DNA of 64,000 nucleotides from Pseudanabaena sp. Chao 1811. Its GTDB lineage: Bacteria; Cyanobacteriota; Cyanobacteriia; Pseudanabaenales; Pseudanabaenaceae. A program made the translations under genes and the position numbers. A model generated the notes under the pieces. That model ran no database searches and was not told where the DNA came from. It was given only the letters and a program-made list of their open reading frames with translations. Numbering within the stretch: the stretch's first letter is position 1; the number at the start of each line of letters is the position of its first letter. Below are positions 46,101 to 55,536 of the stretch, piece by piece. The stretch is taken from assembly GCF_027942295.1 (NCBI RefSeq), contig NZ_CP101416.1:4264501-4328500 (forward strand), given 5' to 3'.

Positions 46101-46222
46101 ATTTGCAAGATTTTGAGATCTGGCTCTTGCAAGACAATCAATATGCCGTGGGGTTGAATATGCCCAGACAGATGAATTGGTTCGCGATCGCATTCAATTG
46201 GCTCTAATTCGGGGCGACTCAT
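43166..46222 (-). CDS. Bacteriophytochrome hybrid histidine kinase
   Basis: A 1018-residue photoreceptor. The PAS domain has the conserved Cys11 before DREPIHLSGHIQPHG, the biliverdin attachment site of bacteriophytochromes. The GAF domain keeps YPASDIP and WGLIACHN. Its Cph1-type Cys position reads AAGH, so no phycocyanobilin Cys is there. A PHY domain with the PRQSF tongue motif follows, then kinase (H-box KMSHELRTPLTAILG, near residue 558; GSGLGLSIS) and a C-terminal REC domain (phospho-Asp near 857, DICMPIMDGYE). It lies between the EVE gene (16-base gap) and the REC-GAF-GGDEF gene. Confidence 0.95.
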   Translation of the reverse strand: MSRPELEPIECDREPIHLSGHIQPHGILIVLQEPDLKILQISANVDSYFGFTPESLLGKNLSALFSKTQTKRIFEYSQQENLDVNNPFELKVRINHAEQKSTFHFQKFHGILHRNKSNILILELEPYVNASRSHSSHSHKSIEIYHLLQGFMARMRQINTLAEFAQLLAAKVREINGFDRVMVYQFDPITQVGIVIAEDKEPQLDSYLGLHYPASDIPQKARQIFAQNWVRFIPDVSYQNVPIIPSNHPITGEPLDLTYAGLRSVAAGHIEYLENMEVSGAMSISIRNEHRLWGLIACHNYTPKYIDYKTRKACEFFGQFASIELLRQQEIETTRYQVHVKSIQEELCQAFSGELGFVQQVLEHNRNKLLDLVCAQGAAILLDDRLTLVGKTPSRHQVKALINWFIQQNPQPPEIFVTNALPDIYPQASQMIDSASGIAIASIVIKQKCHHIIWFRPEQFQTVNWAGASRNPISITENGERRYTPRQSFKLWIETVRYKSLPWQPLEIEAALEMRRILMQAILDSAQLVLDRNAELEKTVTEAEIANRAKSEFIAKMSHELRTPLTAILGFTHLISRDHSLVKTHKEHLDIISRSGEHLLSLINDVLEISKIESGQVDLTESSFDLYRLLYSIRDMFAVKASNKGIDLYLDIAPKVPQYVYGDAAKLRQILLNIVGNAIKFTLAGYVLMQVSAEPILPNLDDIAINPQVWKLSFEVEDTGSGISDDDLKIIFDTFKQTVQGRFLQGSGLGLSISRQFARLMAGDVTVRSKFGKGSIFLCQVQLVEVEANVVTNLKEPQLVISLKSGQPNYRILIVEDVLEIRQLLVNLLESIGLDVYAAENGQEAIAIYQECLPHLIWMDICMPIMDGYEATRQIRAMPAGQNTKIIALTASAFEADRLASLNAGCDDFVAKPFTEATVFEKIADFLGLEYIYAETLPLNQYGTSQPSNLVKPLQKNELEDLGEEFLKSLHQAALLLDEETLYELISHIPPDHKSIAQSITMMVNNLQFESILELTQT

Positions 46223-46238
46223 ATCTTCATTTTCATCG

Positions 46239-46646
46239 CTACGGTTCAGATAGTTTTAAAATTTTTTGCCAATGTGATTCTGATACAGGTACAACTGAGA
46301 GCCGACTGATGCGAATGAGGTCAAAACCTTCAAAATCGGGGTCTTGTTTGATTTGGGCAAGGGTGACAGGCTGAGGTAGCGATCGCACTGCCTTGACATC
46401 AACGACAGCGCGTTTAGGATCATCTAACTTTGGATCAACATAGGGAAGACTTATCACTTCAGCAATGCCCATCGCACGGCGCTCATCGCCTGTGTGATAG
46501 ATCAAGGCTAAATCCTTGGGTTGCATGGTGCGGATATGCTTGAGAGCTAGATTATTATTGACACCATCCCAAATGGTTTGGCGATCGCGTTCGAGATCGG
46601 CGTAGGAATAGACGTGGGGTTCACTTTTGAGAAGCCAATAAGCCAT
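46239..46646 (-). CDS. EVE-domain protein
   Basis: 135 residues from the ATG at 46646 (MAYWLLKSEPHVYSYADL); the 14 codons before it are atypical. The EVE/PUA-like fold is marked by KSEP, TIWDGVNNNLA, GDLALIYHT-like PKDLALIYHTGDE and GIAEVIS. Family members bind modified bases in DNA or RNA, but the function in bacteria is mostly unknown. It is 16 bases upstream of the phytochrome gene on the same strand. Confidence 0.9.
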   Translation of the reverse strand: MAYWLLKSEPHVYSYADLERDRQTIWDGVNNNLALKHIRTMQPKDLALIYHTGDERRAMGIAEVISLPYVDPKLDDPKRAVVDVKAVRSLPQPVTLAQIKQDPDFEGFDLIRISRLSVVPVSESHWQKILKLSEP

Positions 46647-46742
46647 GATGTCAGTGTTTAAAACTCTATCGCCATTATAAAGCCCCAAAAGTACCGCAAA
46701 ATTAAAAGAGAATCTTGGTGTGAGGCATCGCCATTCTCTTTT

Positions 46743-46858
46743 GCTAACATCAGTTCGGCGAAGGCGGAAAACGGAAAAAATCGCTTAGCGATTTTTTCCG
46801 TTTTCCGCCATTTGTGCGGCGCTTCGCGCCGCACAAATGGCGTTATCGAACTCACGTT
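46743..46858 (-). repeat. Family A double-hairpin repeat, copy A4 (reverse)
   Basis: CTAACATCAGTTCGGCGAAG, AT hairpin (CGGAAAAAATCGC-TTA-GCGATTTTTTCCG), GC hairpin (TGTGCGGCGC-TTC-GCGCCGCACA), ATCGAACTCACGTTTT. GC arms differ from A2 by paired changes, which keeps the stem. Confidence 0.87.
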
Positions 46859-47151
46859 TTGCTAGCCTTGTACGGTAAGCTGCGACATTAAAGTGTATTT
46901 AGTAAAACACAAGTAAAAGTTGTGTCGCTTATAATCAGGGATGCCCCATTTAAAATGTTTGATCTAAAACTTGGCATAAAATATTTGCTTAGCCCCTATG
47001 CACTGGTCTAAGTAACAAGTTATGCTTTAAGGTCTGCCTTCATGCAAAAACCTGAATGCAAGCTTAAATTTGTGGAATGAGCAAAATTCTATCAAGCAGA
47101 TATTAGCAGTTATCCCACTGTTACTAAAAAGCTTTATTTAGAATTAACAAT

Positions 47152-47246
47152 ATAGCGTTTTTCAAGCAAGCGAGGTACAAGAGTTTGTTTTCCCGCCAAA
47201 GGCGGGAAAACAAACCTGTCCTTCACTAAACTAGTAAACGCTATAT
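47152..47246. repeat. Family C repeat, copy 2 (15-bp hairpin at 47183-47215)
   Basis: TATAGCGTTTTTCAAGCAAG at the left, hairpin GTTTGTTTTCCCGCC-AAA-GGCGGGAAAACAAAC, CTTCACTAAACTAGTAAACG and CTATAT at the right. Flanks match copy 1 at 4284, but the hairpin arms do not, except for the CCCGCC core. Confidence 0.72.
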
Positions 47247-47335
47247 GCTGAGACAGTTATGAGGCAGCGATCGCTTTATAAATCTCAAAAATCTCATAAT
47301 TTCAACCTATTTTTTTGATAGCAATAAATAATCCG

Positions 47336-50300
47336 ATGGAAGTGAGCCGCGTGAATACAAGTCAGTCTAATCAGTCTGGTCAGTCTGGAACTGCTAATCT
47401 TATCCAAGGTCCATCTTGGCTAGTGGAAGAGCGTGATGCCTGTGGAGTGGGCTTTATTGCTGACAAGGAAGGGCGGGCTAGTCATAAAATTCTCAGCAAT
47501 GCGCTCAAAGCTTTGACTTGTATGGAACATCGTGGCGGCTGTAGTGCAGACCAAGATTCGGGCGATGGTGCTGGTATCATGACCGCAATTCCTTGGGCTT
47601 TGTTACAAAAGGAAATTCCCGAAATCGATCCTGCCCATACCGCAGTGGGGATGTTTTTCTTCCCGCAGGAAGGCGATCGCACCGCCACTTGTCGTGAAAT
47701 CACTGAAAGAATTGCAGAGGAAGAAGGACTAAAGCTCTTAAAATGGCGCGTTGTGCCTGTCAATCCAGAGGTATTAGGAATTCAGGCTCGTGAAAATCAG
47801 CCCCATATTGAGCAAGCTGCCTTTATTGCCGATGCCGATCATCAAAATACCGATCAACTCGAACGCGCCATTTATATCACCCGTCGTCGGATTAAGCTGG
47901 AAATTGAAAAGCTTTTCCCCACTGGTGGCAGTAACTTCTACATTGCGTCGCTATCAAATACCACAATTATCTACAAGGGCATGGTGCGATCGGCAATTCT
48001 AGATGCCTTTTATGCCGATCTCCAAAATCCTGATTATGTCTCAGCTTACGCTATCTATCACCGTCGCTTTAGCACCAATACTTTACCCAAATGGCCCCTT
48101 GCTCAGCCAATGCGGTTCCTCGGTCACAATGGCGAAATCAACACGATGCAGGGGAATACCAATTGGTTCTTAGCGCGTCAGGGTGATCTCTCCCATCCCA
48201 ATTGGGTTGATGCTAAAGGCGATCGCATTAAGGATCTATTACCAGTTCTCAAGCCCAATGAGAGCGATTCCGCAACCTTGGATCACGTCTTTGAATTGCT
48301 GATTGAAACGGGTCACAGTCCCCTCGAAGCAATCATGATCCTTGTGCCAGAAGCCTATGAGAACCAACCAGATTTAAGCGATCGCCCCGAAATTGTCGAT
48401 TTCTATGAATATTACAGTGGCTTGCAAGAGGCATGGGATGGTCCCGCCTTGCTCGCCTTTAGTGATGGCAAAATCGTTGGTGCGGCGCTGGATCGTAATG
48501 GTCTACGTCCTGCCCGTTATGTAATTACTAACGATGGCATGGTAATTGTTAGCTCCGAGGCAGGCACAGTTGACATTCCTGAAGCGGATATTGTCGAGAA
48601 GGGTCGCCTTGGTCCTGGACAAACGATCGCAGTTGATCTGCAAACCCATGAGATTTTACATAACTGGGATATTAAGCAACGGGTCGCAACTGTCCATCCC
48701 TACGGTGAATGGATTAAACAGTACCGCAAGAATCTGGAAGCCAAGCCCTTTGCAGAATCCCCTGCCCTTGATGAGCAAACTGTGCTAACTCACCAAACCG
48801 CCTTCGGTTACACCCTTGAAGATGTGGAAATGGTGATCGAAGCGATGGCTCAAGACGGTAAGGAGCCAGTTTTCTGTATGGGGGATGATGTGCCACTTGC
48901 CTTTCTATCCCAACGTCCTCACCTGCTCTATGACTACTTCAAGCAGCGCTTTGCACAGGTGACGAATCCACCGATCGATCCTCTGCGTGAAGGAACGGTC
49001 ATGTCCTTGTCTATGTATTTGGGCGAAAGAGCGAATCTACTACTCGCCACGCCTGAAGCTGCCAACCAAATTAAGATCAGCAGTCCTGTCATTAATGAAA
49101 CCGAGTTAGAGGAATTGCAGAACTTCGGTTTTGATAATGCCAAACTAGATATGCTCTTTCCTGTCGCTGCGGGTGCAAATGGACTCAAAGATGCGATCGC
49201 CAAGTTGACGAATAGTGCCGTTGCCGCAGTGCGTAGTGGCGCAAAGCTACTGATTTTAAGCGATCGCAACTTGAGCGCGGAAAACGCCTATATTCCACCA
49301 TTGCTAGCTGTGGGAGCCGTGCATCATCGCCTTTGCGCTGAAGGCATTCGCATGAAGGCTTCGATTGTGGTGGATACAGCTCAATGCTGGAGTACACACC
49401 ACTTTGCTTGTCTGATTGGGTACGGAGCCAGTGCGATCTGTCCTTACATGGCGTTGGAAACTACGCGCCAATGGTGGGGCAAAGCTAAGACTCAAACCCA
49501 GATGCAAACTGGCAAAATCAAGTCTTTGACAATTACCCAAGTCCAAGACAGCTACCGCAAGGCAGTCGAAGGTGGCTTGTTAAAGATTCTCTCGAAAATG
49601 GGAATTTCGCTGCTGTCTAGCTATAGTGGTGCACAAATTTTTGAAGCGATCGGTATTAGCGCAGAAGTGATCGAGACTTCCTTTAAGGGAACGGTTTCCC
49701 GCGTCGGTGGTGTCAATTTTGCAGATATCGCTTCAGAATTGCTCAACTTCCATTCTCAAGCCTTCCCTGAATTGAAACAGAAGAAGCTAGAGAACTATGG
49801 CTTTGTGCAGTATCGCCCCACGGGTGAATACCACATGAATAGCCCTGAAATGGCTAAGGCATTACATAAAGCGGTGGCTGGTAATGGTTATGACCATTAT
49901 GAGGTTTATCGAACTCAGCTACAAAATCGCACTCCTACGGCATTGCGTGACCTACTCGAATTTAAGAGCGATCGCCCTAGCATTCCCCTCGAAGAAGTAG
50001 AAGATGTTTCTGAAATCCTGAAACGCTTCTGTACGGGAGCCATGTCCCTTGGAGCCTTGAGCCGAGAAGCCCACGAAGTATTAGCGATCGCCATGAATCG
50101 TGTCGGCGGCAAATCGAATTGTGGTGAAGGCGGCGAAGATCCGATCCGTTATCTCCCAATCAACGATGTGGATGCCAATGGTATTTCGGCAACATTCCCC
50201 CACCTCAAGGGCTTGAAGAATGGCGATACGGCAAACTCAGCAATCAAACAAATTGCATCGGGACGTTTTGGTGTCACTCCTTCATACTTAGTTAGTTCCA

Positions 50301-51976
50301 ATCAATTAGAAATCAAGATGGCGCAAGGTGCAAAACCGGGAGAAGGTGGGCAGCTTCCCGGACCTAAGGTCAGTAGCTATATTGCGATGTTGCGAAACTC
50401 TAAGTCAGGAGTCTCCCTGATCTCACCTCCTCCCCACCATGACATCTATTCCATCGAAGATCTTGCACAGCTAATTTACGATCTACATCAGATCAATCCC
50501 ACTGCTAAGGTTTCCGTAAAGCTAGTATCGGAGATTGGCATCGGCACGATCGCTGCAGGTGTGGCTAAAGCTAATGCGGACATCATCCAAATCTCTGGCT
50601 ACGATGGTGGTACAGGCGCATCACCCTTGAGCTCGATTAAGCACGCTGGCTCGCCTTGGGAACTAGGCTTAGCGGAAGTACATACATCGCTAATGGTGAA
50701 CAAATTGCGCGATCGCGTATTGTTACGTGTAGATGGTGGCTTTAAAACTGGTTGGGATGTAGCGATCGCTGCGCTCCTTGGTGGTGAAGAATACGGATTT
50801 GGTACGGCGGCGATGATTGCCGAGGGTTGCATCATGGCTCGCGTTTGCCACACAAACAAATGTCCCGTTGGCGTAACTTCCCAATTGGAACAGTTCCGTA
50901 AGCGCTTCCCCGGTACTCCTGAACATGTTGTCAATTTCCTCTATTTCGTTGCTGAAGAAGTGCGCCAAATCCTTGCTAAACTTGGTTATAAATCCCTCAA
51001 AGAGATCATCGGACGTTCTGATCTCCTCGCTAAGCGACAGGACTTGAAACTGGCAAAACTCGATCTCAACCAAGTTGATCTCGGCTGTTTGATTAATCTG
51101 CCTGATACAAAGAGCGATCGCAGTTGGTTAGAGCATTCTCCCACTTCCCATAGCAACGGTGCGGTGCTTGATGACGAAATCCTAGCGGATCTCGAAGTAC
51201 AGCAAGCGATCGCTAATCAAACTGACCTCAACAAAACCTACAAGATTGTCAATACCGATCGCTCCGTCGGTGCAAGGGTATCAGGAGCGATCGCCAAGAA
51301 ATACGGTAATTCTGGTCTGGCAAGTCACCTCAATCTCGAATTTGTTGGTGCAGCAGGTCAGAGCTTTGGTGCATTCAACATCAATGGCGTAAATCTTTCA
51401 GTCATCGGTGAAGCCAACGACTACATCGGTAAAGGCATCAACGGCGGTACGATTAGCATCAAGCCTAGCCCTGAAAGCACCTTCAATCCTGCCGATAATT
51501 CCATCGTCGGGAATACCTGTCTCTATGGCGCAACAGGTGGCTATCTATTCGTAAATGGACGTGCTGGCGAACGCTTTGGTGTCCGTAACTCTGGAGCAAA
51601 GGCAGTTGTAGAAGGCACAGGCGATCACTGTTGCGAATATATGACTGGCGGCGTAATCGTGGTTCTCGGAACTACAGGACGTAACGTTGGAGCAGGTATG
51701 ACAGGTGGTATTGCCTACTTCCTCGATATCGACGGTAAGTTCAAAGAGCGCCTCAGCCAAGAAGTTCTCAAAGTCCAAAGAGTTAGCACCGCCGCAGGTG
51801 AAAATCAACTTAAGGAATTGATTCAATCAAGCTATGAGCATACGGGTAGTTCTAGAGCTAAGGAAATTCTCGATAACTGGTCAACCTATTTGCCTAAGTT
51901 CTGGCAAGTTATCCCTCCTTCAGAACAAAATAGCCCAGAGGCAACGGATGTAGTTCCTGTAGCAGCAACGGTCTAA
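47336..51976 (+). CDS. glsF: Ferredoxin-dependent glutamate synthase
   Basis: Single-subunit GOGAT of about 1546 residues: glutamine + 2-oxoglutarate + reduced ferredoxin to two glutamates. A propeptide of 35 residues is removed before the catalytic Cys36 (ERDA-CGVGF). The class II amidotransferase domain, central domain, FMN-binding synthase barrel ([13 protein letters not shown]) and [3Fe-4S] Cys cluster ([15 protein letters not shown]) are followed by the GltB beta-helix. The ATG at 47336 is favoured over a TTG seven codons earlier. A family B hairpin follows. Confidence 0.97.
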   Translation: MEVSRVNTSQSNQSGQSGTANLIQGPSWLVEERDACGVGFIADKEGRASHKILSNALKALTCMEHRGGCSADQDSGDGAGIMTAIPWALLQKEIPEIDPAHTAVGMFFFPQEGDRTATCREITERIAEEEGLKLLKWRVVPVNPEVLGIQARENQPHIEQAAFIADADHQNTDQLERAIYITRRRIKLEIEKLFPTGGSNFYIASLSNTTIIYKGMVRSAILDAFYADLQNPDYVSAYAIYHRRFSTNTLPKWPLAQPMRFLGHNGEINTMQGNTNWFLARQGDLSHPNWVDAKGDRIKDLLPVLKPNESDSATLDHVFELLIETGHSPLEAIMILVPEAYENQPDLSDRPEIVDFYEYYSGLQEAWDGPALLAFSDGKIVGAALDRNGLRPARYVITNDGMVIVSSEAGTVDIPEADIVEKGRLGPGQTIAVDLQTHEILHNWDIKQRVATVHPYGEWIKQYRKNLEAKPFAESPALDEQTVLTHQTAFGYTLEDVEMVIEAMAQDGKEPVFCMGDDVPLAFLSQRPHLLYDYFKQRFAQVTNPPIDPLREGTVMSLSMYLGERANLLLATPEAANQIKISSPVINETELEELQNFGFDNAKLDMLFPVAAGANGLKDAIAKLTNSAVAAVRSGAKLLILSDRNLSAENAYIPPLLAVGAVHHRLCAEGIRMKASIVVDTAQCWSTHHFACLIGYGASAICPYMALETTRQWWGKAKTQTQMQTGKIKSLTITQVQDSYRKAVEGGLLKILSKMGISLLSSYSGAQIFEAIGISAEVIETSFKGTVSRVGGVNFADIASELLNFHSQAFPELKQKKLENYGFVQYRPTGEYHMNSPEMAKALHKAVAGNGYDHYEVYRTQLQNRTPTALRDLLEFKSDRPSIPLEEVEDVSEILKRFCTGAMSLGALSREAHEVLAIAMNRVGGKSNCGEGGEDPIRYLPINDVDANGISATFPHLKGLKNGDTANSAIKQIASGRFGVTPSYLVSSNQLEIKMAQGAKPGEGGQLPGPKVSSYIAMLRNSKSGVSLISPPPHHDIYSIEDLAQLIYDLHQINPTAKVSVKLVSEIGIGTIAAGVAKANADIIQISGYDGGTGASPLSSIKHAGSPWELGLAEVHTSLMVNKLRDRVLLRVDGGFKTGWDVAIAALLGGEEYGFGTAAMIAEGCIMARVCHTNKCPVGVTSQLEQFRKRFPGTPEHVVNFLYFVAEEVRQILAKLGYKSLKEIIGRSDLLAKRQDLKLAKLDLNQVDLGCLINLPDTKSDRSWLEHSPTSHSNGAVLDDEILADLEVQQAIANQTDLNKTYKIVNTDRSVGARVSGAIAKKYGNSGLASHLNLEFVGAAGQSFGAFNINGVNLSVIGEANDYIGKGINGGTISIKPSPESTFNPADNSIVGNTCLYGATGGYLFVNGRAGERFGVRNSGAKAVVEGTGDHCCEYMTGGVIVVLGTTGRNVGAGMTGGIAYFLDIDGKFKERLSQEVLKVQRVSTAAGENQLKELIQSSYEHTGSSRAKEILDNWSTYLPKFWQVIPPSEQNSPEATDVVPVAATV

Positions 51977-51987
51977 TTTATTTCAAT

Positions 51988-52042
51988 AACAAAACCCAGA
52001 AGGGAATTGCGGCGCGAAGCACCGCAATTCCCTTCTGGGTTT
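51988..52042. repeat. Family B hairpin, copy 2 (21-bp arms)
   Basis: AAACCCAGAAGGGAATTGCGG at 51988-52008 and its complement at 52022-52042. Shared outer arms with copies at 40660 and 52918. Between glsF and the M28 gene. Confidence 0.8.
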
Positions 52043-52076
52043 AACTACTTGTTGGCGCATATCCCTGAGATAAATT

Positions 52077-52919
52077 ATGGAAAATCTCCAAGCGCGATTA
52101 ATTCAATATTTGGAAAAAATTGTCATCGAGCGAAATCCCTACTACGCCTCGGCTGGGCATTTATTCGCACGAGAATATATCCGATCGCATTTTGCTAAAT
52201 TCGGTGAAGTAATCACCCATGAGTTTGAAGTCAATGGCAATAAACATCAAAATTTGATTTTACAAATTGCGCCTAAAGATGGCAAACAGCGATCGCCTTT
52301 GATTATTGGCGCACATTACGATACGGTTGCTGCTTGTGTGGGCGCAGATGACAATGGCTCAGGGGTGGCAGTACTTCTAGAACTGGCGGAATCTCTATCT
52401 AAAAATCCAATTAAATATCCCGTTCAGTTAATAGCCTTTGATATGGAGGAATATGGCTTGTCGGGAAGTCGCGCCTATGCAGCAAAACTTAAGAGTGACA
52501 AGCAAAAACTCCGCCTGATGATTTCCTTAGAGATGCTAGGCTATTGCGATCGCCAGCCCAATTCACAACATTATCCCGCAGGTTTAGATAAGTTCTATCC
52601 CAATACTGGCGACTTCATTGGCTTAATTGGCAGCATTCCTACAATTCCCGATCTGATCCATTTTCAACATCATATGAAACCAGTCGTTCCCTGTGAATGG
52701 CTCCCCGCAGGTTGGCGTGGTTTAGCAATACCTGACACTCGCCGTAGTGATCATGCGCCGTTTTGGGATGCTGGTTACAAAGCGCTGATGATTACTGATA
52801 CTGCCGATATGCGAAATCCTTACTATCACAAAAGTAGCGATCGCCTAGAGACTCTCGATTTAGAATTTCTCACTAATGTTTGCCAAGGCTTAATCACAGG
52901 AATAGTGAATCTATGTTAA
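52077..52919 (+). CDS. M28-family zinc peptidase
   Basis: A 280-residue protein with the di-zinc ligands of aminopeptidase Y-type M28: GAHYDTVAACVGADDNGSGVA (His, Asp), FDMEEYGLSGS (Glu pair), and SDHAPFWDAGY (His). No signal peptide, so cytoplasmic. Substrate unknown. The TAA stop overlaps the start of a family B hairpin. Confidence 0.92.
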   Translation: MENLQARLIQYLEKIVIERNPYYASAGHLFAREYIRSHFAKFGEVITHEFEVNGNKHQNLILQIAPKDGKQRSPLIIGAHYDTVAACVGADDNGSGVAVLLELAESLSKNPIKYPVQLIAFDMEEYGLSGSRAYAAKLKSDKQKLRLMISLEMLGYCDRQPNSQHYPAGLDKFYPNTGDFIGLIGSIPTIPDLIHFQHHMKPVVPCEWLPAGWRGLAIPDTRRSDHAPFWDAGYKALMITDTADMRNPYYHKSSDRLETLDLEFLTNVCQGLITGIVNLC

Positions 52920-52972
52920 AACCCAAGAAGAGAATTGCGGTGCGAAGCGCCGCAATTCTCTTCTTGGGTTTT
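52918..52972. repeat. Family B hairpin, copy 3 (23-bp arms)
   Basis: Arms 52918-52940 and 52950-52972. The following ATGTCC also matches copy 1, so the repeat extends beyond the stem. It overlaps two bases of the M28 stop codon. Confidence 0.83.
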
Positions 52973-53034
52973 ATGTCCCATGCGGGAGTTGATATATAAT
53001 CAAGTTAGCTATTTACAAATCTTAAAGATTATTT

Positions 53035-55119
53035 ATGAGTGAAGTTAACAACCCTCTTTTAATTGGCAAAGGGCTACCACCATTTCCAGATATCAAGCCT
53101 GAACATGTCATTCCTGCAATTACCCAATTGCTTGCAGAAACTAGCGCAGGACTAACCCATCTCGAAGCTAATGTTGAGCCTACGTGGTCAGGACTAGTCG
53201 AGCCGCTAGAACGTCTTACTGAGCGAATTGGCTGGGCATGGGGTGCGATCGAGCATTTACTTAGTGTTAAAAACAGTGCCGAATTGCGCGAGGCTCACAA
53301 AGTTGTGCAACCCAAGGTTATTGAATTCTTTAACCGCTTTAGCCAGAGCCAGCCAGTCTATAAAGCTTATAAAGCAATCTATGGCTCATCGGCATGGGAT
53401 AGCCTTGAACCTGCCCAAAAACGCATCGTCGAAGCTGCCATCCGTGATGCCGAACTTTCGGGCGTTGGTTTAGAAGGTGAAGCCAAAGAGAAGTTCAATG
53501 CGATCCAAATGGAACTCGCCGAACTCTCTACCAACTTCTCAAATCATGTTCTAGATGCCACCAAAGCCTTTAGCATGACTCTAACCTTGCCCGAAGAGAT
53601 TGACGGGTTACCTCCTAGTCTATTGGCTCAAGCTGCTCAGGCGGCAAGACTTGATGGTGACGACAAAGCCACCCCTGAAAATGGACCTTGGTGCATTACC
53701 CTCGACTATCCTAGCTATGTTCCCTTTATGCAGCATAGTCGTCGTCGTGATTTACGTGAGAAACTCTATCGCGCTTTTGTCAGCCGTGCCGCCAGTGGTG
53801 AGTTTGATAATTCGCCATTGATTGATCGCATTCTCGAATTGCGTCAACAAAAGGCAAACTTGCTCGGCTATCCCACCTATGCGGAATTAAGTCTCGCTCG
53901 GAAGATGGCTCCCAATGTTGATGCTGTTGAGAAATTGCTAGAAGAATTGCGCCAGTCAAGTTACACTGCCGCCGTTGCAGAATTTGCCGAATTAAAGGAA
54001 TTTGCTAAATCTCAAGGTGAAATGGAAGAACTGAAGCATTGGGATACTGCTTACTGGGCAGAACGTCAACGCGAAACCAAGTTCAACTTTACTGTTGAAG
54101 AATTGCGTCCCTATTTCCCCTTGCCAAAAGTCCTCGAAGGTCTCTTTGCCCTTGTCAATCGCTTATTTGGAGTAACTGTCGTTCCTGCGGATGGCAAGGC
54201 TCCCATTTGGCATGAAAGCGTCCGCTTCTTTGAAATTCAAGATGAGCAGAATCAAGCGATCGCCTATTTCTACCTTGACCCCTACAGTCGTCCTGCCGAA
54301 AAGCGTGGTGGTGCATGGATGAATGACTGCATCGGACGTGCCAAGGTAATCGAAGATGGCAAACCAATCACCCGTTTACCCGTTGCCTACCTCATTTGCA
54401 ACCAGTCTCCCCCCGTTGATGGCAAACCTAGCCTGATGACCTTTGGTGAAGTGGAAACTCTCTTCCATGAGTTTGGACATGGCTTGCAGCATATGCTCAC
54501 TAAGGTTGACTATTCGGGTGCTTCGGGTATCAACAATGTCGAATGGGATGCAGTAGAATTGCCCAGTCAATTCATGGAAAACTGGTGCTACGATCGCGCT
54601 ACCTTGTTTGGCATGGCAAAGCATTATGAAACAGGCGAAACTCTGCCTGAATCCTATTACCAAAAACTCGTTGATTCCAAAAACTACATGAGTGGTTCAG
54701 GAATGTTGCGCCAGTTGCATTTCAGCCTCGTGGATATAGAACTTCATCATCGCTATCAAGTCGGTGGTGGCGAAACTCCCCTTCAAGTGCGATCGCGCCT
54801 TGCGGAAACCACAATGATCATCCCACCCCTGCCTGAAGATAACTTCCTCTGCTCCTTTGGGCATATTTTCGCAGGTGGCTATGCCGCAGGTTACTACAGC
54901 TACAAGTGGGCGGAAGTCCTCAGTGCCGATGCCTTTGCCGCCTTTGAGGAAGCTGGTCTAGAAAATGAAGATGCGATCGCTTCGACTGGCAGACTCTATC
55001 GCGATACAGTTTTGGCTCTTGGTGGTAGTAAACATCCGATGGAAGTCTTCAAAACCTTCCGAGGACGCGAACCCAGCACAGCTCCTTTATTGCGTCATAG
55101 TGGTTTAGCCAAGGTCTAA
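53035..55119 (+). CDS. prlC: Oligopeptidase A (M3 zinc peptidase)
   Basis: A 694-residue cytosolic metallopeptidase that degrades short peptides. The zinc motif FHEFGHGLQHM is intact, with the later Glu in ELPSQFMENW. N-terminal and central helical parts (LSLARKMAPN, WDTAYWAERQ, FYLDPYSRPAEKRGGAW) fit PrlC/OpdA. Start and length are normal. Confidence 0.95.
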   Translation: MSEVNNPLLIGKGLPPFPDIKPEHVIPAITQLLAETSAGLTHLEANVEPTWSGLVEPLERLTERIGWAWGAIEHLLSVKNSAELREAHKVVQPKVIEFFNRFSQSQPVYKAYKAIYGSSAWDSLEPAQKRIVEAAIRDAELSGVGLEGEAKEKFNAIQMELAELSTNFSNHVLDATKAFSMTLTLPEEIDGLPPSLLAQAAQAARLDGDDKATPENGPWCITLDYPSYVPFMQHSRRRDLREKLYRAFVSRAASGEFDNSPLIDRILELRQQKANLLGYPTYAELSLARKMAPNVDAVEKLLEELRQSSYTAAVAEFAELKEFAKSQGEMEELKHWDTAYWAERQRETKFNFTVEELRPYFPLPKVLEGLFALVNRLFGVTVVPADGKAPIWHESVRFFEIQDEQNQAIAYFYLDPYSRPAEKRGGAWMNDCIGRAKVIEDGKPITRLPVAYLICNQSPPVDGKPSLMTFGEVETLFHEFGHGLQHMLTKVDYSGASGINNVEWDAVELPSQFMENWCYDRATLFGMAKHYETGETLPESYYQKLVDSKNYMSGSGMLRQLHFSLVDIELHHRYQVGGGETPLQVRSRLAETTMIIPPLPEDNFLCSFGHIFAGGYAAGYYSYKWAEVLSADAFAAFEEAGLENEDAIASTGRLYRDTVLALGGSKHPMEVFKTFRGREPSTAPLLRHSGLAKV

Positions 55120-55160
55120 TTTACAATAAAGGCGTTGCATTGCAACGCCTTTATTGTAAA
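55120..55160. terminator. Perfect 20-bp hairpin after prlC
   Basis: TTTACAATAAAGGCGTTGCA-T-TGCAACGCCTTTATTGTAAA; loop of one base. It begins right after the prlC stop codon. Confidence 0.82.
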
Positions 55161-55168
55161 TCGATATT

Positions 55169-55501
55169 ATGCTTACAGTTATTTTATTAATCTGTTCTAA
55201 TGTGTTCATGACCCTTGCATGGTATGGGCATCTAAAATTTTTTCAAAATCAATCTCTGTTATTTGTAATTTTGGCGAGTTGGGGAATTGCCTTTTTTGAA
55301 TATTGTTTTCAAGTTCCTGCAAATCGATTTGGCTATGGAGAATTCACCGCTACACAATTAAAACTGATCCAAGAAGCAATCTCAATTCTTACCTTCATTG
55401 CTTTTGCCATAATTGTTTTGGGTGAGAGTATGAAATGGAATTATGTTGTTGCATTTGGGCTAATGATGTTGGCGGTATGGTTTGCAGTTGCGATTAAGTA
55501 A
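55169..55501 (+). CDS. DUF486 membrane protein (DMT-like)
   Basis: A 110-residue protein with four hydrophobic helices, ending in WFAVAIK. The pattern ASWGIAFFEYCFQVPANRFGY..FTATQLKLIQEAI is the DUF486 signature. It is in the wide drug/metabolite transporter superfamily, but the substrate is unknown. Its start lies 8 bases after a hairpin. Confidence 0.88.
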   Translation: MLTVILLICSNVFMTLAWYGHLKFFQNQSLLFVILASWGIAFFEYCFQVPANRFGYGEFTATQLKLIQEAISILTFIAFAIIVLGESMKWNYVVAFGLMMLAVWFAVAIK

Positions 55502-55536
55502 ATATGTTTAGATGCAGTGCTTTGTAGTCAATATAC

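Larger units (their letters stand above)
46647..47335. other. Long upstream region of the glutamate synthase gene
   Basis: It holds family A copy A4 and family C copy 2. The remaining 46860-47150 is AT-rich with a possible TTATAAT -10 box near 46929-46935. I looked for NtcA sites (GTAN8TAC) and for glutamine-responsive RNA motifs and saw none clear. No coding sequence is supported. Confidence 0.5.

Noticed and set aside
46860-47150. Glutamine riboswitch or NtcA-controlled promoter before glsF
   Set aside because: No convincing conserved core of the glnA RNA motif and no GTAN8TAC box found by eye.
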